Part shown: piece by piece, positions 36,423 through 44,432 of the stretch
How positions within the stretch are numbered: position 1 is the first letter of the stretch
How the letters are laid out: every line of letters starts with the position of its first letter
Assembly: GCF_900316465.1 (NCBI RefSeq)
Contig: NZ_ONDD01000005.1
Location: forward strand, 57,020 to 121,019
Reading direction: 5' to 3'
DNA from: an uncultured Fibrobacter sp.
GTDB lineage: Bacteria > Fibrobacterota > Fibrobacteria > Fibrobacterales > Fibrobacteraceae
Length of the DNA stretch: 64,000 nucleotides
Program-made: the position numbers and the translations under genes
The notes under the pieces: model-generated
The model's database searches: none
What the model was told of the DNA's origin: nothing
The model's input: only the letters and a program-made list of their open reading frames with translations

Positions 36423-37313
36423 CTAAAATCCGGCGGAATAAACAACCCTGAAGCCAATCGTCTGACTATGGTACATGGGGTCTTTCTTGTCGCGTTCAGC
36501 AGAGGCAAGTGCCGGAGCCTTGTCAGACCAGCCACCCCCACGAATTCCTTTGTACTTACCCTCGGCAGGGCCCGTATAGTTGTCTTGCGAGGCCGTCGGA
36601 TACGAGGCGTACCAATCGTTCACCCATTCAGCCACATTGCCAGCCATGTCGTATAGGTCAAACGCATTCGGAATATATCCGGCAACCGCCACAGGCCCTT
36701 TACTTTGTGCGTAATACGCATACTTCGAGGCGGCATCGGTATCCCAGTAATAAGTCGTCAAGGTTCCCGCACGCGCAGCAACTTCCCATTCCATTTCTGT
36801 CGGAAGACGTACAGTTGTAGCACTGTAATTTATAGAAACGTCAATCAGTTCGCCGCCATCGCTGACCGACTTGTATACATAAGCTGTATCTAGCCCGGCC
36901 TTTTTAGAAAGCGCATTGCAAAAAAGGGCCGCATCGTACCAGCTCACGTTGAAAATCGGATAATCGTCGCCTAAGGCATCCTCTTTAGGCACACTTCCCA
37001 TTACATCGCGATACAGGCCTTGAGTCACCTCGGTTTTACCCATCGCGAACGCATTTATATGATAGCTGACCGATCCGCGAGAAAACGTAACAGCAGGAAT
37101 ACTCTCCATTTCAACAAGATCTTGAATCGAGTATTCCGAAGAATCCGAACCAGTCGAAGAGCTAGAAACATCCTTGTTGTCGGAGTTTTTATCCGGGCTT
37201 ACATTACCGCCCCGATGGGACGTTGGCGACGTATCAGCAGAATCCCCATTCGCCGTACAGGCGACTAGGGAAAACACAGCCATGCCGGCCAACAAGAGTC
37301 CCATTCTAGACAT
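36423..37313 (-). CDS. FGE/SUMF1-domain lipoprotein
   Basis: 296 residues. Lipobox 'LVAC' (Cys19), a Ser/Asp-rich linker, then a formylglycine-generating-enzyme-like fold: 'FAMGKTEVTQGLYRDVMG', 'FNVSWYDAALFCNALS', 'VRLPTEMEWEVAARAG', 'DLYDMAGNVAEWVNDWY', 'GIRGGGWSD'. The two Cys of true FGE copper sites are not evident, so it is more likely a binding/structural member. It overlaps the M6-like pseudoprotease gene (TAATG) and should be made with it. Confidence 0.88.
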   Translation of the reverse strand: MSRMGLLLAGMAVFSLVACTANGDSADTSPTSHRGGNVSPDKNSDNKDVSSSSTGSDSSEYSIQDLVEMESIPAVTFSRGSVSYHINAFAMGKTEVTQGLYRDVMGSVPKEDALGDDYPIFNVSWYDAALFCNALSKKAGLDTAYVYKSVSDGGELIDVSINYSATTVRLPTEMEWEVAARAGTLTTYYWDTDAASKYAYYAQSKGPVAVAGYIPNAFDLYDMAGNVAEWVNDWYASYPTASQDNYTGPAEGKYKGIRGGGWSDKAPALASAERDKKDPMYHSQTIGFRVVYSAGF

Positions 37314-40300
37314 TACTTCACCACTCCTACGCGGTAGAGTTTCTGCTTGGTCTTGCCGCTTTCAAATTTCACCTTGAGACGTGCGGTATAGACATCAGAA
37401 CCCAGGTCCTTCAAATCAAGGTTATCAAACTGGTTGCGGCCCTGCTTTGCGTCACTCATTTTGGCCTTGAACACGCAAAGACCCGTAATGTCGTAGAGTT
37501 CAAGCGTTGCATTCTTTGCGGCCGCACCGATTTCAAAACGGGCCTTCGCCTTGCCACCGCGAACCGGGTTCGGGAACATGAAGAAGTCCGAAATTTCATC
37601 CTTCGCAGAAACCTTCTTTACATCGGCAAGTTTGGAAGCGTCAAAATAGCCTGTACGTTCATTACCGCCAGCGGGGAGTGCCCATGCGGCATCCGATTCT
37701 GCGGCATCGCTAGAAGCCTTGCGCAGGCGGAAAGCGGTCACGCCGTCGCGATGCAGTGCGTAAAGTTCCGGGCCCTTCGATTTCTTGTCAGACACAGCAT
37801 TTGTAGCAAAGATGCTCATCGGCTGAATCACGCTTGTCGAATCCATGTCTTCGTAGCTGCCAGCCGCAAGCGGGAAGCCATCTGTCACCTGCTTGCCCTT
37901 GCCTGTAAACGCATACACCAGGCCATCGCTGCTTGGCACCAAAATTTCAGGCGTATCGTCGCCATTGACGTCCACCAGAATCGGGTCGCTGAAGAATCCG
38001 TAAACAGGAGCGCCGCGACTAATCTTCACCGGGAAGCCCGCAATCGGAAGGCCCGAACGGTCAAGCGCATATACCAGGTTATCGCCCAGGAACACAATTT
38101 CAGGATAGCCGTCGCCGTTGATGTCACCGATAGCAATGCCGGAGGTTTCATGTTTCAGGCCACTCGTGCCTGCGGCGCCGCGCTTGTATGTTTGACGCAA
38201 AGAGAGGGATTTCTTTTTTCCGACAGCATTTTCCACTAGCACCAAGCCCTTGCTGCCCACCGCGACAACTTCATTCACGCCGTCACGGTCCAGATCGGTA
38301 CAGGCAACACGGAACGATTCGCCCGTTTTAGAGGAACCGATTACTCCACGACCTTGCACATAAACCGTTCCTGCGCTAGTTCCATAGGCAAACAGTTTCT
38401 GACCATCAGACTCCCCGCAGTAGGCCACATCAACAACCTCTTCGGCAAGTTCATCTACGGTTTTCATCTTGTTGTCTTTGATGCTAAAGGCCATCTCGCC
38501 TTTCTCAGTTGCAAAAACAACTTCATCGTCGACAATCATCGGCCCTGCAGTCGCCGTGTTCACATCAAAGGTCTGCTGCACCGGAAGCCCACCAATAAAG
38601 GACGTCTTCACGAGTTTATTCTTGTGCAGGCTATAAACATCCTTGCCATCGCTTGCCATGCCCACCAGCGGTCCGTAGCTTGCGCCCACGCGGTAAAGCG
38701 GCACTTCTGTTTCGGAACTATTGCGGTTCAAGGTCTTCTGCACAACCGCGGTATCTGCCGGGAACAAGGTGTCGCCCATCGCATTGAATACCTGGAGCGT
38801 TCCATCCATGGCGCCTACGACCAAGAGTTTTTCGCCGTCTTTTTCAGGATCATCTACAAACACGGCGCCACGCACGGCAGAGGCAAGGCCGATCTTGCGC
38901 GGGAATTCAGCACCGTCGATGCTTCCGTCGTCAATGCTAATGGTCACGCTAATCTTTTGCGCGCCAAAGTTCACCACGCTATCGCCCATGAACGAATTAG
39001 AGGTCTTTTCAACACGGGCACCCTTCGGCACATTCACCGCAATCTTGATTCCGGTATAGCCGCCCTGGGTTGTCATGGTGTTCGCATAACCGGTAGAACC
39101 AATCGTCTTGACCGTATCGAACTTTTGCTTGGAATCCTTGCCCGGCTTGCGCAAGTGCGGCAACAAGTCCGTACCCGAGCCGTAGTCATAAGTATCTTCG
39201 CCAAGGGCATTCTTGAACGTCTTGCCAATGCTTAAAATGCCGTCGGCTTCCACCATCGCGATACCGAACTGGTGGTCACGCAGGGTATCGCCACCCCAGA
39301 AGTTTGCAATGCCGTATTCCAAAGTTTCGCGCAAGTACCAGTCATTCACGCGCCACACCACAATGCCGCTCGCCGGGAGGCCCGCATCGTAGCTGCTAAT
39401 GTCAACGATAACGCCCTTCGCCTTTTTCTTGTTGGCCTTGCACTTTTTCGCACAATCCACGCTATCTTCAAAAACCAGATGCAAGCTGTCTACAGGCACG
39501 GTCTTGATTGTCGTATCGGAACTTTCGCCCGCACCGCTCAACGACACGCTGACTTCGCCTTCTTTATTCCAGCTACGCTGGCGGTTTTCAATCAGCAGGT
39601 ATTCACTTGCAGAAAGCGGAACCTTCACGATTTCAGTTCCAGATCCCGTTCCGGCAGCCGAAATTTCGACTGTCACAGGCTTACCCGCCACCGGGCGCAC
39701 TTCTTTTACCGGAGTCCAGCCCATGTAGGCACGTTCCCATGCCGCCGGCAGCGAAGGCAAGAACCCATTGCCCGCGTTGTAGCCCGCAAAGTCCATCACG
39801 TCGTAATAACCCAAGCGGCTAATGCCCTTCACCACATCGTAGGTATTCGGGAGCCCAAGTTCGCGCGCGATCTGGTTCACGATGATTCCGTTCACGCCCC
39901 AGTTCAGGCCGTCTTGCGACGCGGTTTCGCTCGTGACCATGATTGACTTCAGCGTATCGATGGCAGCGCCCTTCAAAATCAGACCCTCGGCCACCAGCGA
40001 ATCCTTGCCATTCGCCTTCTTGCCTTCCTTATGGAATGCCGCATTCTTGATCGAATCCGGCAAGTACTGCCAGGCGGACTTGTCAATGTACACATCCATG
40101 AAGTCGCCCGGCGTATCGGCGCCGCGCGTTCCCATGCTACCGCCATCGACCAGGCGGCTTGCGCCCGCATGGATAATCATGTAGGCACGCTTGGTATTCG
40201 GGTTTTTCGAAAGCGGTTCCTTGAACGGAGAATCGCCCGATTCGTGCGCTGCCATTACGGCGTCATAAATAAACTGCAAGTAGTCGCGGCTGCGGGCATC

Positions 40301-40702
40301 GTCGAATTCCGCGGTCTTTTCGCCTTTCATCTTACTCGTGCGGTTATAATCGATAATCTGCTTTTTCAGCTTGTAGGCGCTCGATTCCTTCGGATAAATA
40401 TGCGCATCGATCACCACATTGCCGTTACTCGCCTTGTTAAAGTAGGCGTTGGCAAATTCAAAATGCTTTCTCCAGTAAGGAGCGCTGTTTCGAACCCCCT
40501 GCGGGTCCAGGCTATAGGCATCTTTCTTCGCCTTGTCCGAATCAAAAAGCCCCGTTCCTGTCGTCAGGCTGTTATCTGTCTTTTCTTCGGCAAATTCCAC
40601 ACGAATGGCAAACACCTGCAGCGTATCTGCCGCAAACGTCGTCGCTAAAGAGAATAGCCCAAAAACCAATGCAAAAATCTTAGCATTCAACTTCATAACC
40701 AT
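37313..40702 (-). CDS. Secreted M6-like pseudoprotease with FG-GAP repeats and T9SS sorting domain
   Basis: 1129 residues. A signal peptide (to ~'TTFA') leads into a domain resembling M6/immune-inhibitor-A metalloproteases ('GLPNTYDVVKGISRLGYYDVMDFAGYN'). The zinc motif HExGH is replaced by N276-Q-I-A-R, so peptidase activity should be lost. Residues ~600-1000 contain beta-propeller/FG-GAP repeats ('DLDRDGVNEVVAVG', 'DINGDGYPEIVFLG', 'DVNGDDTPEILVPS'). The C-terminal ~90 residues ('FFMFPNPVRGGKAKARFEI..ATLELYDITGLCVF') are a type-A T9SS sorting domain, so surface export is expected. Start at ATG 40702 fits a TATTTTGT box 5 nt upstream. Confidence 0.82.
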   Translation of the reverse strand: MVMKLNAKIFALVFGLFSLATTFAADTLQVFAIRVEFAEEKTDNSLTTGTGLFDSDKAKKDAYSLDPQGVRNSAPYWRKHFEFANAYFNKASNGNVVIDAHIYPKESSAYKLKKQIIDYNRTSKMKGEKTAEFDDARSRDYLQFIYDAVMAAHESGDSPFKEPLSKNPNTKRAYMIIHAGASRLVDGGSMGTRGADTPGDFMDVYIDKSAWQYLPDSIKNAAFHKEGKKANGKDSLVAEGLILKGAAIDTLKSIMVTSETASQDGLNWGVNGIIVNQIARELGLPNTYDVVKGISRLGYYDVMDFAGYNAGNGFLPSLPAAWERAYMGWTPVKEVRPVAGKPVTVEISAAGTGSGTEIVKVPLSASEYLLIENRQRSWNKEGEVSVSLSGAGESSDTTIKTVPVDSLHLVFEDSVDCAKKCKANKKKAKGVIVDISSYDAGLPASGIVVWRVNDWYLRETLEYGIANFWGGDTLRDHQFGIAMVEADGILSIGKTFKNALGEDTYDYGSGTDLLPHLRKPGKDSKQKFDTVKTIGSTGYANTMTTQGGYTGIKIAVNVPKGARVEKTSNSFMGDSVVNFGAQKISVTISIDDGSIDGAEFPRKIGLASAVRGAVFVDDPEKDGEKLLVVGAMDGTLQVFNAMGDTLFPADTAVVQKTLNRNSSETEVPLYRVGASYGPLVGMASDGKDVYSLHKNKLVKTSFIGGLPVQQTFDVNTATAGPMIVDDEVVFATEKGEMAFSIKDNKMKTVDELAEEVVDVAYCGESDGQKLFAYGTSAGTVYVQGRGVIGSSKTGESFRVACTDLDRDGVNEVVAVGSKGLVLVENAVGKKKSLSLRQTYKRGAAGTSGLKHETSGIAIGDINGDGYPEIVFLGDNLVYALDRSGLPIAGFPVKISRGAPVYGFFSDPILVDVNGDDTPEILVPSSDGLVYAFTGKGKQVTDGFPLAAGSYEDMDSTSVIQPMSIFATNAVSDKKSKGPELYALHRDGVTAFRLRKASSDAAESDAAWALPAGGNERTGYFDASKLADVKKVSAKDEISDFFMFPNPVRGGKAKARFEIGAAAKNATLELYDITGLCVFKAKMSDAKQGRNQFDNLDLKDLGSDVYTARLKVKFESGKTKQKLYRVGVVK

Positions 40703-40707
40703 AATTT

Positions 40708-40715
40708 ACAAAATA
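40708..40715 (-). promoter_or_regulatory. TATTTTGT box 5 nt before the M6-like gene
   Basis: On the minus strand TATTTTGT-AAATT-ATG, with no SD. Nearly identical to the boxes before the genes at 55052 and 57195. Confidence 0.45.
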
Positions 40716-40735
40716 GACGAAAACCTAGACGCGAC

Positions 40736-42193
40736 TCATTCTAGATTTTTGACACAACGGACTGGATTCGCCGAATTTTTCAGTCCGGAAGACATTGACA
40801 AACGCGTCGAATACGCATCAAAGTAGGCGATTTCCGCCATTTCATTTTCAAACGCGAGTCCGGCATACATATCCTCTCTAAACGACCAAAAACCGGTATA
40901 ATATTTATTGGCTTGAAAACTATACTGGTAGGTAGAAACCGGCAATATCGAGAATCCGTACTCATCCGTACCGTTTCCGCGTCCGTCCCACCCCTTGTTC
41001 GATTTAAGGAGCGTCCCCGCCACGGACACCCCTCCTATCTCTCGGGCGAGATATTCCCATTCATACCTATCGGGCAAATGCCACCCTTCGGGGCATACCC
41101 CACGCACCACAGAACTCAGATATATCTTTTCGGAACAATAAACGTCATAACCGCAGCCTTTACCCATTTCACTAAACATGGCTACGCTATCCATCGCGGC
41201 ACTCCACAGATACAGGCGCCCATACACGTCACAACTGTCAGTCTCGTTAAAAGGACAAAAACTCGACGAATCCAATTCAGCCGTTTTCTGCGTATAACGG
41301 TAATTCAAGTTTTCAGCCATCCAGGTAAAGCCAACTATCGTCACCGTCTTATAGACATGTCCATCGCGGGAATCTGTCATTGTCCCCATTTCAAATTCAA
41401 CGGATTTGCGGCGCGCATTATCCTTATAATCAAAAGACGGTTCCATGGAATCGGGCATAAACCCTTCGGAATCCATAACGCAGCGAACAGAAGCTGCACC
41501 TTGGTCGTCACCGCATTCATAATCCCCGACGTCAAAACCATCTCCAATAATGACTTTCATCCCGCACCGATCCGCCTGCGAAGACGCCCAGAAATATCCA
41601 GCATCCCGATCATCCACATAGTTGGCATCCCAGCTTTTATATCCCCCGGCACGAGCTCCAAAGCCATAAGTATCAAGTCCCCCTTTAGGGCAAGCGTCAT
41701 CAAAATCGCACCATTCTTCACTCTGCGATTTTAATTTATGCACAATATCCGTTCCAACAAAGGCAAAAAGAGTATCCCATTCCGCAAGCGATGGCAAATG
41801 CCACCCTTCAGGGCACACGCCACGCATTACTGGAGCCAAGTCGCAGGAATCTTTTTCGGCACAGTCAGGCCTACCTACGGCAACATACCACGGATACAGT
41901 TTTCCATACGTATCGCAATATTCAAACTTGTCATCAAAGCAAAAAGAATCACCCGCTTCCAGCCTTAAATTTTCCGCCATCCAAGTCTGGCTGCCTATCA
42001 TCACCGTCCTGTATGATTTCCCATCGCGACGGTCAACCAAGTTCCCGTAGGCAACCGACAGATTCCATTTCATAGGATTCTTCTCGGTGACTTCCGATTC
42101 ATCATCTTGCTTAGCAGAAGTTGTATTTGAGCCATCGCCACTACACGCAGCCAACAGCGCCATCAAGGCAAAAAGCCACAAGAATTTTTTCAT
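40736..42193 (-). CDS. FISUMP-domain lipoprotein (two domains)
   Basis: 485 residues. Lipobox 'LAAC' (Cys17), then two copies of the Fibrobacter succinogenes major paralogous domain. Each opens 'DxRDGxxYxTVxIxxxTWMAENLxxx', contains a Cys-paired 'CDxYGxLYxW' segment and continues 'RGVCPEGWHLPxxxEW' (about residues 55-255 and 270-485). The function of the family is unknown; surface-exposed lipoproteins are likely. SD GAGAGGGG lies before the ATG, and a TATTTTAT box lies about 33 nt upstream, so this member has a short leader. Confidence 0.92.
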   Translation of the reverse strand: MKKFLWLFALMALLAACSGDGSNTTSAKQDDESEVTEKNPMKWNLSVAYGNLVDRRDGKSYRTVMIGSQTWMAENLRLEAGDSFCFDDKFEYCDTYGKLYPWYVAVGRPDCAEKDSCDLAPVMRGVCPEGWHLPSLAEWDTLFAFVGTDIVHKLKSQSEEWCDFDDACPKGGLDTYGFGARAGGYKSWDANYVDDRDAGYFWASSQADRCGMKVIIGDGFDVGDYECGDDQGAASVRCVMDSEGFMPDSMEPSFDYKDNARRKSVEFEMGTMTDSRDGHVYKTVTIVGFTWMAENLNYRYTQKTAELDSSSFCPFNETDSCDVYGRLYLWSAAMDSVAMFSEMGKGCGYDVYCSEKIYLSSVVRGVCPEGWHLPDRYEWEYLAREIGGVSVAGTLLKSNKGWDGRGNGTDEYGFSILPVSTYQYSFQANKYYTGFWSFREDMYAGLAFENEMAEIAYFDAYSTRLSMSSGLKNSANPVRCVKNLE

Positions 42194-42246
42194 ACACCCC
42201 TCTCTTATTGCTTCTACTCACAATTTATAAAATAGAGCTTTCCCAT

Positions 42247-43590
42247 CTATCGCGATTTCTCGTAGTACGGGGCTTCAGACGTAGATTTGTAGCTTCGATC
42301 GCCGGGTTCTTCCATAACACACCGAACAACCAGCTTATCCGACTTGCTGCGAGAGGCGTATGTGCTAAACGACACCGATGCTCCATCGCTATAAATTGCA
42401 TTTTCAATAATCAAGGCATACGCATAACTGGAACTGGCCTCGGCATACCACATCCCCGTCACATGGCCTTCATCTTTACTTTTGAGTTTGCTGATGTCTC
42501 TAGGCAAAAATTCCATATTCAAGCAATCCGTGCCTTTAAAATAACGTATCGAATCAGCAGACCAACCCGTTTTTCCGACAAGGCATTCATCATACCCGCC
42601 ATATGCAGAGAGTTCTTGTCTATCCCAGTAGGTAGGCAAATGCCATCCTTCCGGACACACGCCCCGAATCATGGCGCTTATTTCGCCATTATTACTGCCA
42701 TTACCCGTCGCCGTATACCACGAATAAAGAGTATTCTCTTTATATTGCAAATCTTCTTGCATCCATAAATGGTCGCCGATACCGACAGTTCTGTATTCAC
42801 GTCCGTCACGGCTATCGGTCATTGTACCGGTATGTTGACTTTTACGATTCCAGTAGCCGCCCTTACAAACATAAGTGACGTATTTTTTCTTCAGCTCCTC
42901 ATTTTCTCTGGCGGCATTGCATTCCTTGGAAAAATACCTCTTGCTATTATCTTTGTAGAGTTCCCCATTTCTGCAAACATACAAATCCCTATACGGATTT
43001 AACGAATCTGTATGGAGATAGTTGTCCACATGGCCCCAAAGCGTGTCTCCATCAACCTTGCACTTTCTTCCGGAAACGTCATATTCTACATAAGTGGCTT
43101 CAACCCACCCCGTCGAGTCACACACATAATAAAATTTTTTATTTCCATCCGGATAGAATGTCGTATTGCCGATTTTAGAGGCGTCGCATTCTTCAGTCAG
43201 AATACTGCAGGGCCATTTTTGGCTGCACACAAACACGGACGAACTGGACTGTGGTACCGAACTGGAACTCGGCAATCCTGCGGAAGAACTGGACTGGACA
43301 TTTTGAGAAGAACTCGAAGCAACCGTTTTGCCAGAAGAGCTGGAATTTGTTTTTGAGGAACTGGAGCTCTTCGAATTTTCTGAAGAACTCGATTTAGAGG
43401 ACTTTTCCGAGGAACTGGACTGAGCCTTCTTTGCAGAAGAGCTTGACTTAACGAGCGAACTCAACGATTCCTCTACGCTGCTGGAGCTTTCGAGCTTTTC
43501 GCCAGAGCTATCGTCATTGCCCGAGACAGAATCTTCAGAGCACGCCACAAACAAGGCGGTCAACGCGCTTAATAAAAATATTCTGTTCAT
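42247..43590 (-). CDS. FISUMP-domain lipoprotein with poly-Ser linker
   Basis: 447 residues. Lipobox 'FVAC' (Cys17), a linker of ~100 residues dominated by Ser with Lys/Glu ('SSSSxxKxxSSSS' blocks), a Cys-containing middle region, then one FISUMP domain from 'MTDSRDGREYRTVGIGDHLWMQEDL' (shown in part) with 'RGVCPEGWHLPT'. Poly-Ser linkers occur in Fibrobacter and other fibre-degrading bacteria between anchor and binding domains. A run of eight G lies between the SD (AAGAAGG) and the start. ATG 43590 is preferred over GTG 43593. Confidence 0.9.
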   Translation of the reverse strand: MNRIFLLSALTALFVACSEDSVSGNDDSSGEKLESSSSVEESLSSLVKSSSSAKKAQSSSSEKSSKSSSSENSKSSSSSKTNSSSSGKTVASSSSQNVQSSSSAGLPSSSSVPQSSSSVFVCSQKWPCSILTEECDASKIGNTTFYPDGNKKFYYVCDSTGWVEATYVEYDVSGRKCKVDGDTLWGHVDNYLHTDSLNPYRDLYVCRNGELYKDNSKRYFSKECNAARENEELKKKYVTYVCKGGYWNRKSQHTGTMTDSRDGREYRTVGIGDHLWMQEDLQYKENTLYSWYTATGNGSNNGEISAMIRGVCPEGWHLPTYWDRQELSAYGGYDECLVGKTGWSADSIRYFKGTDCLNMEFLPRDISKLKSKDEGHVTGMWYAEASSSYAYALIIENAIYSDGASVSFSTYASRSKSDKLVVRCVMEEPGDRSYKSTSEAPYYEKSR

Positions 43591-43616
43591 CACCCCCCCC
43601 TTCTTAATTGAGAAAT

Positions 43617-44390
43617 TTAGTCCCCGACCCGCTTGAAACTCTTGGGGATATTCAAGCGCCAGGTTCCTGAACTGAACGATTTGTTGCGAGCAATCTTCTT
43701 GATTTTTATTTCAAGGAATTTCTCGCCGTCTAATTCAAATATAATATTTGACGGCGTTTCTACGCCCTCGAATTCCTTGAAATCATTAAAATGGATCGTT
43801 TCGGTCTTGCCGCCGCGACCCATGCGCGAAATCCAGGCGACATGTTCGCCCTCTTTTGCAAAACGGAAGGCCCTACCCATCTTTTCGCGGGCATAGATTA
43901 CGCCTTCCACGCGCGTTGAATCTTCGGGCGGGGCAACTTCTTCGTAGCCTTCGGGCAATAAGCGCCCGTCAAAAATGTCGGCCACCTGGTGAATATGCAC
44001 CATCGGGAGCGCATCATTGTTCAAGAGCCCCACCATATAGCCTACGCCCTTCATGTAAAGCTTTTCCGTCGGGAAGGTCATCTGCCAGCCTTCTTCTTGC
44101 CACAGGAGCGAGGCCACCCCGATTCCCAGCGGGCCCGTGAGTTCCATACGGTAACGCTTGCCCGGCACCGAGAATATCACGGCATCCAGTTCCTGCGTCG
44201 TGGCATTTCCTGTCGCCGTATCTTGTTGAACAATCGTGAGCAAGAATTTGGCTCGTAGGCTATCACGCGGAGCTTCTTGAACGCTGTCAGCCGTAGCGGC
44301 TGCAGGCTCTACCACAGGCTTTTTACCCGCGCACCCGACAAGAGCGCAAAGAGCGAGCAAGACAAATAATTTCAAAAGAAACAAGCGCAT
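43617..44390 (-). CDS. DUF4292/LolB-like outer-membrane lipoprotein
   Basis: 257 residues. Lipobox 'LVGC' (Cys20), then a half-barrel of LolA/LolB type: 'AKFLLTIVQQD', 'GKRYRMELTGPLGIGVASLLWQ' and 'WQMTFPTEKLYMKG'. In Bacteroidetes, DUF4292 genes follow a TPR lipoprotein gene, as here (42-nt gap). It may take part in lipoprotein or glycolipid handling at the outer membrane. Exact family naming is uncertain. Confidence 0.72.
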   Translation of the reverse strand: MRLFLLKLFVLLALCALVGCAGKKPVVEPAAATADSVQEAPRDSLRAKFLLTIVQQDTATGNATTQELDAVIFSVPGKRYRMELTGPLGIGVASLLWQEEGWQMTFPTEKLYMKGVGYMVGLLNNDALPMVHIHQVADIFDGRLLPEGYEEVAPPEDSTRVEGVIYAREKMGRAFRFAKEGEHVAWISRMGRGGKTETIHFNDFKEFEGVETPSNIIFELDGEKFLEIKIKKIARNKSFSSGTWRLNIPKSFKRVGD

Positions 44391-44432
44391 TTATTGTCAC
44401 ACGAATTCGATTTTGCTCACGCAAAATCCTTT

